NCBI GenBank assembly: GCA_029204225.1
Contig: CM055095.1
Coordinates: forward strand, 61,671,910-61,735,909
Direction: 5' to 3'
Length of the DNA: 64,000 nt
From: Diphasiastrum complanatum
Taxonomy: Eukaryota; Streptophyta; Lycopodiopsida; Lycopodiales; Lycopodiaceae
In this document: in pieces, positions 1 to 10,700 of the stretch
How positions within the stretch are numbered: position 1 is the stretch's first letter
How the letters are laid out: each line of letters starts with the position of its first letter
The notes under the pieces: model-generated
The model's input: the letters and a program-made list of their open reading frames with translations, nothing else
The model's database searches: none
Told to the model about the DNA's origin: nothing
Made by a program: the position numbers and the translations under genes

Positions 1-429
1 ATACAATACAAAGGAAATGGCTCCCTCTTATAGATTTTAGAGGTGAGCCTCCTTCACTCTCATTGGCCACTTCATTGGGGCAAGGATTCTAATCCAAGCC
101 TTTAAAATAAACACAACTTAAATCTATTGGTGCTAAGAAAGCACAAGGGCACTCACATGATTCATGTGAGTTTTAAGTTGGGCCCTATTAGCTTTTTTAT
201 TTGCAACTTGACTTAGGGCCTCTAATGTCATTTTAGAGTTTTAAGCCCCTAGTCTCTTATTCCTAGGAATTACAACTTGCTACTTGTGCTCATTAGGTTG
301 GGCTTACATGCGCAGGATGCCAGTGCCCTCGTACTTATTACACTACTTACAATGTACTGTGGTGGGGCCTACTAGGTAAGGCTTGGCCAATAGTGTTTTA
401 AGTGGTGAGACCCACTTGTTTATTATTGT
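1..429 (-). repeat. Ty3/gypsy-type LTR fragment, cut by the window edge
   Basis: This stretch resembles the minus-strand LTR at 25352-26141. Both contain a 'GCAGGATGCCA...CCTCG' block just after 'GGGCTTA', and both have a preceding run of 'attggcc/attggct' and 'cttgccc/ggcaagg' type sequence in the same order. It lies directly beside a minus-strand gypsy integrase fragment, where the 3' LTR of a minus-strand element would be. Neither LTR terminus is visible, so the exact limits are unknown. No coding potential is seen. Assignment is by eye on short matches and is moderate only. Confidence 0.45.
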
Positions 430-700
430 GTAGGAAATCTTACGGTAACTTGGCTTTGACCCATTTGGTCAGGTAATCCGTGGCTTTAATAATATAACGA
501 GTTAAAAGCCTCGCGCAACTAAGCGAATAGGGCCGACATAGTCAATGCCCCATTTCTCAAATGGCATCTCAACCAAGATAGGTCATAATAGCATTCTATC
601 ATTTTATTGGATTTGAACCGTTGGCACACATCACACCTACTATTTGCATGCCTTTGACTCATGCCTGTGTTCAGAAACACGCGTCTTGTTCCTCCTTCAC
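430..700 (-). pseudogene. Ty3/gypsy integrase fragment
   Basis: Read on the minus strand, 623-634 encodes CDVC, the cysteine pair of the integrase HHCC zinc finger, followed by QRFKSNK. After a frameshift, about 480-590 encodes PFEKWGIDYVGPI, the strongly conserved segment around the first catalytic Asp of gypsy integrases. A stop follows shortly after (in ARGF*) and another interrupts the region further on. The remaining integrase and all upstream pol are missing. In life this domain would join element cDNA to the chromosome. Here it is a short relic attached to the LTR fragment at the window start. Confidence 0.75.
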
Positions 701-1684
701 TAAATTAACTGTGAATGTATGTTGAACAGGTGACTGTCTGTTCAGTATCTTTGGAATGATTTGGTGAATGACTGGAAGCCATAGCTCACTCTCTTATTTG
801 TTTGAATCTCCTTGACCTGCTAGAGACACGCTCATCAGATGTAGAATTGATGCTGGAAAAAAGCATCTGAGAAATTTTTTCCTACAACACAATGCATATC
901 ATCCTCAATTTTACCATAAGTGCGAGTAGATCAAGGATGAGTTGTTGCGTGGAAGGACAATTTTGGCAACATAGTACTTCCCAATTATGGCAACATGGAG
1001 ATCTGGGATGCGACATGTAGTTGAGGATGAAGGGAGGCGCAAATATGAGTGGTGGCTGTAACGGTCGTGAGGTAGTAAAGTGAGCAGCCATTGAATGAGA
1101 TTTCATTCTTCTTGGTTAATCTTTGAATTCGTGTTTAGGATTTACTTGAGTGTCTTGTATGATGGCCTCATTTCTCTTGGAGTTTTTTTTTGGTTGTTAT
1201 ATCAATGATTACACGTAAACCTGGAGCTATAGGAACCTTGTACCGATTTCTCTAGTTCGTAACCGGAGAAATAGATGAAGGAATAATTTGCGGTATATAA
1301 TCCTAATTGAGAGTTTACGAACTAGGGTCATAAATTTGGGATAAATGGCAACAAACAATTTTTCATGGAAAGGGTTCCAGGCATGTACCCGATAAATGAA
1401 AATTTAATCTCATGGTATTGTACTATTTAACCATTTAACTCTAGAGTAAGGGTACTCCCAGTGAATAGAGGTGCTCGTGGATTCTTAAGTCCATATATAA
1501 TTTTCCTTTCCGGTCAACAATTCATCGATTGTTTTTTTGTAGTTGCAATAAATTAATAGGTCTTAATGGAGTAATGCTAAATACAGTGCAATGCAAAGAA
1601 AAACTGACTTATCATTAGCATTTACCATATGTCTATGAAAAATCTTTGTCCCTTAGCCGATGGAAGTTTTTCGGGGGTCTGAAA
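701..1684. other. No gene recognised
   Basis: No reading frame with recognisable protein similarity and no LTR end could be seen. The frame at 882-1106 (minus) is a chance frame with no family features. The DNA is AT-rich and is probably older transposon debris between the integrase relic and the LTR that begins at 1685. Confidence 0.5.
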
Positions 1685-2614
1685 TGTTGGATTATTCTCC
1701 TGATTATCGACTAATTGATCTTTAATCTTCATCCACTCTATTATCCAGTTCTGCAGTTTTATGGATGTTTCAACACAGTCTGTAGAAGTACTCGGGAATC
1801 GCTTATAGGTGGTTCCGACATATCGGGCATCATCCGACAATCTTTATCGGTCTTGGTCCGACAAATCTTATCGAGTGAAAGACAATTCATTGTTCCACTT
1901 GAATTAAAGCTAAAGACTTGCCCTAATCATTTAGCAAGTAAATTTCCAAGAAGTACTAACTGGATGGATGCCAGCTCATTATGTCCAACTAGTTATCATG
2001 ATCTATGACCTAATTAGTTGTCCTACTGGACATGCCGCAATTTACTTAGTATTAATAGTTGATCATACTTCATTTCTAATGCTTTGCAAAGTATTCATAG
2101 AGTATTGTAGCAGCTCTCTCAAGCTTTCAAGCTTGAACACTCTTGAACATTCTAGCTCAATTCTTTAGAGTTCATTTTAGAGTTTTGCTATTAGCACTTA
2201 CTGCTTATCAGCAAAAGTGCAATCAAACAGAGTTTTTAGCTACTCAGAGATAGCTTAGAGTACGCGGTTTCTATTCGCAATTATCATGTGCTCATCATCA
2301 TCTGTTTTATGCTAAATCAATCTATCCTTTATTGCATTCAGTATTATGTTAAAATGTATGCATCTCTATGATTGTTTTGTAGTTGATAAATCTCATATTT
2401 CTTTTGTCTAATAATTCAATACTTTATTGTTTGGCTACGTAATCACTATACTACTGATGATTTCAAAGTTAGATATATAAGATTGAACGTGACTGCTGTC
2501 ATTATGTTTTGTTCAATACGGATAGGTGTAGCCATGCATTAGGAAAGAAGGCTGTGCTCAATAAGTCATTCACAGCCTTCGACTTGTCATTACTTTACTT
2601 CCCTCTTTCCAACA
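1685..2614 (+). repeat. LTR (L1) with TGTTGG...CCAACA ends
   Basis: The segment starts TGTTGG and ends CCAACA, a 6-bp terminal inverted repeat of the standard TG...CA kind, and is about 930 bp long. It is followed directly by 'tagtattagagct', a degenerate copy of the initiator-Met primer-binding site TGGTATCAGAGC. That makes it a 5' LTR on the plus strand. A stretch near 2430-2450 reappears in reverse complement at 60151 ('gattacgtagccaaaca'), so the family has another copy in this window. No matching 3' LTR was found. Confidence 0.6.
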
Positions 2615-2790
2615 TAGTATTAGAGCTTTAATACAAAGTATTAGAGCGTACCTTTATGATATCAAAGCGTATGATGTTATAATCAAAAGCTCTAATACTT
2701 GATATCTTTCGCGATATCAAATCGATATCATTAGATACTTTTCACAGTATCATATTCTTCAATTTGTGGTATCAAATTTCAGTATCAAAT
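2615..2790 (+). repeat. Degenerate primer-binding site repeated directly and inverted, plus GATATC repeats
   Basis: A PBS-like string occurs at 2615-2627 (tagtattagagct), again at 2638-2648 (agtattagagcg) and inverted at 2688-2699 (agctctaatact). In between and after lie several 'gatatcaaa' or 'gatatca' copies, including 'gcgatatcaaatcgatatc'. The first copy directly abuts the L1 LTR and is in PBS position. The extra copies are unusual for a leader and could form hairpins with the inverted copy. Confidence 0.5.
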
Positions 2791-3440
2791 AGTTGATTTC
2801 CAATTGTAGCGCAGCACGACATCATTCGTAACGTCATCAAATTATCGACAAACTAAAGTTCCAAATGGATTATCAAAGTAAAGTCACCTATATACTCGAC
2901 TGCTTCACGACTGCACTTCACAACTGCACTCACGATTGCAAGCCACGATCTACATTCTTGTACTTATATCTGCACAAATGTAAAGTTGTATATAGATGTG
3001 ATCACACATCAGCGAACACATTAGAGAGACAAACAAATTGCAGGTGCTTTCATGCGTTGATTCATTATTATTTTTCAGACTAATTGTCAAAATAAGCTCA
3101 TAACTGTTCATTTGACTTGTATTTTTTAATTTTAATCTGAATAAATCATTGTCTTGCCATTGCGTTCAGATTTGTCAATGTTGTGTGCTTGGCTACTTCT
3201 GCTTTTTGTCTACCTTTCAATCGTTTTGTCTAATTGTGTGCTTTTCACTTCCACAAATGTAAATAGATTCATTGTATATCATTGCATGATCAGAGTTGCG
3301 CAATGTATAACACCGAGGGAAACATGATCAGAAATCGATCCATCTCTTTCATCCATCCATTTTATTTTTCTTTAGCATATCATAAATTGAATTGAATGTA
3401 TGTAGATTAAAAAAAAATTAGAGTGATAAGGATAATAATC
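2791..3440. other. Probable retrotransposon leader or debris, no gene
   Basis: This continues the leader downstream of the L1 primer site. The frame at 2865-3083 has no recognisable domain. There is no gag start and no homology to the other gag genes of the window. It ends near the poly-C tract that borders the minus-strand element C0. Confidence 0.4.
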
Positions 3441-3451
3441 CCACCCACCCA

Positions 3452-3477
3452 CCCCCCCCCCCCCCCCCCCCCCCCCC
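3452..3477. repeat. Poly-C tract of 26 bases, preceded by (CCCA)n
   Basis: An uninterrupted run of C is preceded by three CCCA units. On the minus strand it is a G run lying just downstream of the copia RNase H C-terminus of C0, the position of the polypurine tract that primes plus-strand synthesis. It may be an expanded polypurine tract. Confidence 0.75.
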
Positions 3478-3479
3478 AA

Positions 3480-3960
3480 TCTGAATCCATAAATGCCTTG
3501 ATGTTTAAGCTTAGTTTTTCACAAAATTTGTTGTGTGCATCAAAGCTCAACACCTTCGCAAATATATCTGTCATCATGTCTTGCATACGACTGTACTCCA
3601 AGCTTACCTCCTTATTGAGAACTTTGATTCTAACATAGTGATACTTTTGGAATGAAATTTAGGATTGGTTGTCGAAGCAATAACACTCTGATTATCACAA
3701 AATATAATTGTCGGATCATACTGCGCCAGACAAACATTTGATAGTAAACTTCTCAACCATAGCACTTTTATGATCTCCTCTAGTATCTGCGCTTAGGTAA
3801 TACATTCGAATACTCTATTCAATAATGAAGGTCTGGAGCCTATCCAAACTTCATAAGATATTTTGTCTGAGAGTCCTTTAGTCGAGCATCTGTTCTAAAT
3901 ATAAGCTGTAGTAGAAACAACTTCAGCCCATAAACACTTAGGCAATGTCACGTGAGCAAG
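3480..3960 (-). pseudogene. Copia C0: integrase C-terminus fused to RNase H, no RT between
   Basis: On the minus strand, about 3890-3960 gives KCMLAHVTLPKCLWAEVV, the integrase stretch that follows the catalytic Glu in copia, and continues to RVFECIT (integrase 'RVFGC'). Almost at once follows an RNase H-type sequence: a 'WLRSLL' stretch and then FCDNQSVIASTTNPKFHSK (CDNQSA.....NP.FH), and after a frameshift MTDIFAKVLS (copia 'ADIFTKAL'). The whole reverse transcriptase that normally separates these two parts (roughly 1 kb) is absent. Several frameshifts and stops make it non-functional. Its gag lies at 3961-4460. Confidence 0.7.
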
Positions 3961-4460
3961 CATACACTTAGTCGATTCTGATTATCACCTAGTTTTCGCA
4001 TGTAGGTGGCAGGATCGATAGCAATGTCATGAATGCATCTTGATCCAATAGTTGTAAGCTATTGCAAGAGATTTTTGAATTGGTTTATGTGATTCTAAAG
4101 AGAATCACCATTAAACATCTTGAGTGAGAAGAATTTTCTCTTTTGAAATGCAACTTAGAAGTCACATCCCTCACATTATATAGTGCGCTCAAGATGATTT
4201 CCCATACTTCTTTCAAATTTTGAGCTTCATATACATATTTGATCTGCGTATTTGATATATTAAGAATGATTAGCACAAAAACTTTACCATCTATTAATTT
4301 TCATTGCTTCTAATGAAGTTCGAGCACTTTGAATATGACTGATATGATTATCTATAATATTGAGTGTGAGATCACCCTCATTTTGAATTTCCATAAGCAA
4401 TAGTTGTCGCCATCCAGCTTTTTGATAGAATTTGAAGATGATTCATCCATAGTAGACAGA
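3961..4460 (-). pseudogene. Copia C0 gag remnant
   Basis: The minus-strand frame gives KLDGDNYCLWKF near 4400-4440, the gag N-terminus typical of copia (L.G.NY..W...M). It continues with EVWEIILSALYNV and KLHFKRE, and after a frameshift INQFKNLLQQLTTIG. These match the order W..L...Y....L..L......HI..F......L..IG of UBN2-type copia gag. The zinc knuckle, protease and most of the integrase are missing. The frame passes directly into the integrase C-terminus. Confidence 0.7.
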
Positions 4461-4525
4461 CCTGATATTGAAAAATCAGGCAATGAAGATGAAAGCTTTG
4501 AACTAGTTACCAAATCTATGACCCA

Positions 4526-4537
4526 GCTCTGATACCA
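4526..4537 (-). other. Primer-binding site (initiator Met tRNA) of C0
   Basis: The minus strand reads TGGTATCAGAGC, complementary to the 3' end of plant initiator-Met tRNA. It lies between the C0 gag leader and the LTR that begins at 4538. Confidence 0.85.
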
Positions 4538-5050
4538 TGTTGAAAAATATGTTGTATATCAGTCGGATAACTATTTGATAATGATAGTTGAGATGAAACA
4601 ATGAAAGTTCGACAGTCAATAGTTCTAATGATAGTTAATGTAATAACAAAAACTAACTCGATACTATCATAAACACAGCTTATTATCATTCACAAGTGTA
4701 GAAAATGAACGATAGAGAAAGTCACTTTCTTGCCGATTATCGGAACTTAGATCATAATAGCATGAACAATAGAAATAATAGACCAAGACAAGTTGTGTGT
4801 CGAATTGTCGAATGCAGTATATATTGCTAAATGGTGAAAATACATTTGATGTCTACTCTGATTGCAATACAATAATAGCGCATCTAATTTTGTACAAATT
4901 GCCCTCTTACACATGCTGTAATCACAATAGCTTATTTATGATCAGTCTATGCCTATGGCAGAATACAGATGAGAAGAAGGAGAATAAGTACTTCTAATGA
5001 ACAACTACTGAACTTGAATATGTTGATCATAAACTAATGAACCCTCGACA
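4538..5050 (-). repeat. 5' LTR of C0
   Basis: The segment directly abuts the primer site and runs from TGTTGAAA to CCTCGACA in plus-strand reading, giving a TGTYGA terminal inverted repeat and about 513 bp. On the minus strand it is the 5' LTR of C0. The right limit is set by the CGACA end and the start of E1 LTR homology at about 5055. No second C0 LTR was found to the left of the RNase H fragment. Confidence 0.6.
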
Positions 5051-5054
5051 ATTG

Positions 5055-5161
5055 TAGTTGATGTTAGATTTCTACATTGGCAATGGTGCTAGATGTGTTG
5101 TCATTCATAACCAAAGATCAAATGAACATATTGGATCTTAGTGGTATGATAATTCTTCACG
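5055..5161 (+). repeat. Tail of the E1 5' LTR (E family)
   Basis: The sequence 'gatgttagatttctacattggcaatgg...ccaaagatca' is shared with the LTR ends at 30530-30590 (plus) and 16251-16330 (minus). It ends 'ttcttcacg', then the degenerate primer site 'tggtataaaagct' at 5162-5174. Only the last about 105 bp of an LTR that is 640 bp in the intact E5 copy remains. Confidence 0.7.
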
Positions 5162-5700
5162 TGGTATAAAAGCTATTGTTTCATATTATTGAAGGTTTTC
5201 TGGTACTTTTGTCAAAACCCTTAATTTGTTTGGATCTCTTGTTTTTGAGGTTGTTGGACTTCTCAAGAGTGTGTTTCAAGTTTAGGAAGTGTAAAAGTTC
5301 TTCAACTTTACTACTAATGATGAGATCTAGGTGTTTGTGATTCTCTTTTGATGTGTTCTTCATGTCCAATATCAAGTGAAGGTGACAAAGATTCATGGTG
5401 GATTGATAGTGGAGCTAGTTCACAAATGACTAGTCACAAGGAGTTCTTTGATTCTTTGATCACTTATGATGGAGAGTGTGTGATTAAAGGTATTGGTTCA
5501 ATTCCTATTTGTCTTTCTACTAATAAGAAAAACAAGACTTTATGGTGTTCTTTACATTCCTTCACTTTCAAAGAATTTGTTAAGTGTTGGTCAAATGATA
5601 GAGAAAGGATACATGGTAAAGTTTGGCGGTGATGCTTGTTGCATTACAAAGGAAGAAATCTTGGTTGCTAGGGACAATAGACAAGGTAGACTTTTCAAGC
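5162..5700 (+). pseudogene. Copia E1: leader, protease and pre-integrase region
   Basis: After the primer site comes an E-family leader, then an abrupt jump near 5300 into the gag/protease junction, with gag deleted. The frame 5348-5632 contains WWIDSGASSQMTS, the DSGA active site of the retroviral-type aspartic protease. After a frameshift, the frame from 5493 carries VLYIPSLSKNLLSVGQM and GRLFKLDAF, the pre-integrase segment of copia polyproteins. E3 (30610-31380) is a close second copy with the same sequence. The protease would cut the element polyprotein; this copy has no gag and is frameshifted. Confidence 0.75.
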
Positions 5701-6975
5701 TTGATGCTTTTGTTATGGCTAAAAAAAAGGATAGAATGGAAAAGGAGATTGGTCTCAACTTTCCAAAGTTCTCTTTTAGCATCAATAAGATTGGTGGATC
5801 TTATGCAAAGTCTAACAAGCTTCCTTATGCTAGATCTAGATCAATATCTATTATGCTTCTTGGAGATGTTCATTTTTGTGCTAACTTGGCTAGCTATGAG
5901 GATAATGATGGTTCTTTAATGGTTCTTCATGGCAAGTGCAAGCATGCAAAAGTTAAGGAAAGAGTTAACTTCATCAATGGAGGTGAAGAAGGTTCTTCCT
6001 TGGAAAAGGTTGTTGCTAATGATTTCTTTGATCATATGGAGATGTTGCTAGTGCATGCATGAAGGAGATGGTTCTTCTGCATTTCTTTGTTATGATTCTA
6101 AGAAAGTCATTTGTGCAACAAGTGGTGTCACATGTCTTCATAAAGAGAGTAGATCAAATGGTTCTATCATGAGACTTGGTGAGGGAGATAGTCTTGCAAG
6201 AAGAAGAGAAGGATGTGAAGTATTCAAAGTAGGATGTACTTTGAATGATGTCATTGTGAATGACAGTGAGGAAGAATCATTATCATATGAGTCATTACCT
6301 AAATCATTGAGTAGAAGTTCTTTTTGAAAAAAAGAGAGTACTTCAATCATCCTTGTGTTGAAGGTACTAATGATTTTTATCATGGCTTCTAGTGTTCAAG
6401 AGGTTTCTAATTCTTATTATGCAATCATTAAGAGGGAGTCTTGTGAAGGAAAGGGCAATGGAAGATTGGTTCTTCGAATATAGAAGGCATGGATCTCACA
6501 TCTCTTCATCAACTCAAAGGATTATATGTTTTTTGGTGAAATGTTCACTCATGGTCTAGATGGCAAAAAGTTGGTTGGATAAGACTACATGGAGCAAATC
6601 AAGAGGCAATTTCTTCAAGGAAAAGAAAATCTCATTGGTGAGCTTATTGAGGTTTGTTATGGACTCAAGAGGGCTAGATTTATTAGTTTTGATACTCATC
6701 TTCACCTACTCTACTTCATGTTGGATGGAAAGTTTGGAATCTATCTTTTGCTTTATGATGGTGGCATTGTTTTCACTAGCCTTCCACAAAGAAGGTTGAG
6801 ATCAAGATCTTGTTGGATCTAGATCATATGTTTGAGAGGAAATATTTTCAGAGGTTCAGGTTTGAAGATATTCATATCTTTGATGTTCAAGAGGAAGATC
6901 AAGAGGTTGGTCTCAAAGGGCTTCAACAACACAAAAGGAAAGCTGGAAATTTGGAGCTAGTCAAGAACATCAAAG
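5701..6975 (+). pseudogene. Copia E1: highly diverged integrase/RT region
   Basis: The pre-integrase frame continues open to 6062 with KLPYARSRS, matching the integrase zinc-finger end of E5 (HRLTYARSTSRS), but both zinc cysteines are gone. Downstream frames are unfamiliar for about 500 bp. Then 6589-6822 shows MEQIKRQF, YGLKRARF and YLLLYDGG in the order of copia RT (YMEQ, YGLK, YLLLYVDD), with the catalytic YVDD replaced by YDGG. The same odd region occurs in E3 at 31380-32720. No RNase H is present before the LTR at 6976. It is best described as a decayed pol shared by two copies. A captured sequence in the middle part cannot be excluded. Confidence 0.5.
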
Positions 6976-7257
6976 TGTAAGATAAATCAACTATTTTAGT
7001 CATGTTTAGTTCATTTGGTAGCTTAGGCCAATATGCATCTTAAACTTAGAGATAAATATTTTGAAGTTATTTTAGTCTAAGTTCATTTGAATTACCAATT
7101 TTGAAAATTGTGGGAAAAGGAAGTAGGTCGAGTTTGGTAAGATTCAAATTTGAATGTTTAGTAGAATCTAGTCCATTTACATCTAGGGCTTGGAATAGAT
7201 CTAGAAGTTTCCTATTGTTGATAAGCTTGGACAAGCACATCCAAATAGGTCAAGGAC
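6976..7257 (+). repeat. Start of the E1 3' LTR, interrupted by N1
   Basis: It starts TGTAAGATAAATCAACTA, matching the LTR start at 30056 (TGTGAGAGATTTCAACTA), and shares the following order 'ttagtcat...ggccaat...cttagag...gattcaaatttga'. It stops at AGGAC (7253-7257), where the LTR of N1 begins. AGGAC is therefore the 5' target duplication of N1. The second half of such an LTR, starting with AGGAC, is found inverted at 16251-16626. Confidence 0.7.
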
Positions 7258-7720
7258 AGTTCGAAATCAATTCTAATCTAGTTCATTAGTATAAGCTCTA
7301 AATGTGAGATGTAATTAGTGTACATCTTATGTGGTTTACTGTATATGGTTGTGATCGGGACATGACCCGTTAGGATATATTAATCGGGCACTGATCCCGT
7401 AGTCGGCAGGGTTAGCCGAGTAGCCACACGTAGGAAAATTAGCCTGTACAATGGTTTTGTTTTCGCTATGCTGTACTCGAGGGCATGTCTCGGGTTTGTC
7501 AGTTATATAGGCCATATTGGGCCTTGTTCTAGTTTGGCAGGTGGTAGGCCAATTTTAGGACACTTGTCCTTTCATGCAATTAGGGATTTCCTATATGTAC
7601 AGTATTCTTCATAATATACAGAAATTTTGTTGTGCCATCTATGAGAGCTTGTGAGGAGTGGCTATGGTGATTGTGTGATGTGATCAGTATACTGCACTAG
7701 ATTCTATTGGAATTTCAACT
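7258..7720 (+). repeat. 5' LTR of N1 with AGTT...AACT ends
   Basis: It begins AGTTCGAAATC and ends GGAATTTCAACT, an imperfect terminal inverted repeat, directly followed by TGGTATCAGAGCATC. The termini are not TG...CA. The flanking AGGAC and the inverted AGGAC copy next to the other LTR confirm that AGTT is the true end. The 3' LTR start at 12159 (AGTTAGAAATC) follows a polypurine tract, also consistent. Confidence 0.8.
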
Positions 7721-7733
7721 TGGTATCAGAGCA
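7721..7733 (+). other. Primer-binding site of N1 (initiator Met tRNA)
   Basis: TGGTATCAGAGCA directly abuts the LTR end. It is complementary to the 3' end of initiator-Met tRNA. Confidence 0.9.
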
Positions 7734-10700
7734 TCAGGCTGCTGTAGGTATGTACAATCTGGTGGAGCTATGGGATAGCATCTTTCACCAACAATAGTGG
7801 CACGAGAAGCATCTCAGAAGAGAGGACTCCATACATGGTATCGGCAGTCTGGATGGCAGGAGACAACAAAGTTCCTTCGATCGGAGCTTCGGGGAAGATC
7901 AGAATGATCGTCGTAAGTGAATTCTTGAAGAATTCTAAAAAATTGCTAAAAAACAGTGGGTTGCTTCGGAAAGTCGCTGCAACAGGAAGTTGGCCAAAAC
8001 TCTTTGAGTACTCTGTCAATTGGAGAGCAGAGCGGATTGAAAGGTGGAACATGGTAGTGGCCACTCTGGGCTAAGAGGATTTTGAGATCCATTTATAATG
8101 TGAAGAGAAAGAAGCGGTTCAGGAAATTGGGCACTTGATGGAATTGGGCACTGTAAAAAGCTACCCAGCATTGTTTAGGTGAGGCCGAGCGACTGCCAGG
8201 AGGGCAGGGTCAGCCATGGAACAGTCTGTGAGCAATTATCCTCCTCCTCAAAAGCTATGAAAATGAGTAGCTAGGGTTTGTAGGCAAAAAAGATAGGATC
8301 ACTCTTAGTAGAAGATCATTTTTGATGCTATAAGGCTATGAAGCAGGGCGTCCTAGCACTACCAATGAGCTGCCAAATGGCTGTGGGAAACCATGGAAGG
8401 GTGGAGGCACAATTCTCAGCTCTTTGAGGCAACCAGACCTGAGAACCAAATTTTCTGATATGAAAATGATGGATCTTTCCATGTAGACAACGTTTTTTAA
8501 TGCTAAAATGCTCTATGGAAGGTCGCACTGGTTTGTAGAGGAGGATGCTAAATGGTCAAAGCTGGTCATGGAAGGAAGGAGAAGCTGGATCGGATTCCAG
8601 CAAGGAGCCATAGCTGGAAACATAGGAGACTTGGAGGAGGAGTGAGTGAAGGGTCGTGGAGGAGGCGCAGACCTCGCGTGCGTCCAACGAAAAAGATGCA
8701 GTAGCATCTAGAAGGGAGCCGTGGTTTGAGGAGCCTCCTTCAGCATGCAGATGGGCGCAGGACCATTGGATCAAAGTCATGATAGCCGAAAGGTCGAGAT
8801 CGAGCTTGCGAACTGGTTTAAGCCATTGGATGGCAAGTGAAGGGGCCCTGAAGAGATGAAAGGCATTTTAGCCTTCTTCTTCATTGAACTTTTTCACTTG
8901 GAAGGGCACAGAAGGGACCCGAAGGGCATGAAATGCCATTCCTCATTAAAAATCTTCATAACAAAGAAACAATTCATTTTGCAAGAGCATTCTTTGGAAG
9001 AACCTATCTTTGGCTAGAAGGCACCTTTTTTGGCCATCCTTGGGCCAAAATGACCCTTGGAATGGCTATTCAGATCCAGCAGATAGAGCGATGCCACAAA
9101 GTAGGAAAAAGGACATTTCGAGGAGTTTTCATTACCATTCTATCGAGCGGAGTGCAAGTGACCTAGTGATGGCTACATTCATTATTTGGGTACCGTAGGG
9201 CCAGATTTGGGACAATTTTTGGTTGCTGAAACCTGCTACAAGGTGGTATAATGAGGCATTATCACTTTAGAATCATTATTACTTACTCCTGACAGGGTAA
9301 CAAAATGCTTGGAAGCAATAAATGCAGTATGGGGGCGAATGGTAGCAGAATTGTGTGGAGAAAGCTAGTATTGGCGACGGAACTGTAGTTTGGCGGCGTG
9401 ACTGACCAACGTCAGGTGGCATTTTGGAGGAACGCTCTCATAGGTATGATCGGTAGTGGTATTGTCGAGTCGAGTGATAGCTGCATTGACACACGTATCT
9501 ATAGTTTGGAAATTTCTCTTTCAAAGGGAAATATGGGCTAGCTTGGAGGTACACACATTTTGGAGGTCACAAGTGATGGAAGTGTGAGGTGGTGCCAGTT
9601 GGAAGCCATTGGGCAAGATAGTGGACTTGCATTAGACGAGCTGTGTGTGGGACACGCAGAGGATGAAGAATGGGTCAATAATCACACTTTGGATGCTCTT
9701 GGCGAGTAGTAAGTGTGATGATTTTGTGGTTTTACACTAAGTCAATCTTGATCAAGCCATTGTAGTTGTGGCGCAGTGTATCAAGTTTGTCATCAAGGAG
9801 ATACACTTCGACTACCTATTTTAGGTAAGTGAAGTCAATTTGCCGTATCAGTATTGCATCAGGAATGCAGATTCCAGTGATAGTAGGGTGCAAATCATTA
9901 GGTTTGGGCCATGGAAGATCTCAGGGGTTCACTTGGAGGGATATTGGCATGCACAGTCATGTGAGAATCGCATCTCAGTGTATTCTCAGGGAGTGGTTTG
10001 GAACCATTCACAGGAGTAGCTTGGAGCTAGCTTGAGGGAATACATGTGGGCACTTCAGGGTAGATGCTTAAATCTTAGTGATCGTGGATGACATTGGGAT
10101 ACCTGGTAGGGATAGCACTGCAGGATGACATGGAATGATTATGAGGGGGCAACTATTTCATATTGGACTTGAGTCATTGGCATGCACAGGACTTACAAGT
10201 GGGATTCATGATGGAATCAGAAAGCTACAAACGCAAATGGGCAAAGCGTGAAGCTTTGAGAGCCAGCTCTAGGTTAGAGAGTTGATGGAGATCACACGGG
10301 GTGTGATTGGAGGGCAAACATTGTGGTGAGTGTCTTGCTAGAGATCTATTGTAGGGGATAGTGATGGTGAGGACTTCATGGTGTGCTCATTTGGGAGTAC
10401 ATGTTGCCATTAGAACAGGGGGCCAGTCATTGGACATTGGCATCAATGGGGAAGTGTCTACCATCATGGGCGTGGATAAGCTAACTAAAGCTTTCATGCA
10501 ATTGGCTGTATTTGTAGGAGTCTAGGCTTGGCATAGGTGTTGGAATTTTCATGGTGTAGATTCTCGGGTGGTGAGATCGGGGATAAGTTTAGAGGGAGTT
10601 ACTCAAATCCATATACCTCAGTACGATCAGGGAGACAATGGTCTCGGGATCCCATGAGTGGTGACTCAGGGATAGGCTTGCGTTGGCATGGTGTCGGGTG

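Noticed and set aside
882-1106. Minus-strand frame of 74 codons
   Set aside because: No similarity to any known domain and no context; chance frame in AT-rich DNA.
4526-4537. gctctgatacca strings as tRNA gene ends
   Set aside because: Only the 3'-end complement is present, always beside an LTR end. No cloverleaf sequence surrounds it, so these are primer-binding sites.
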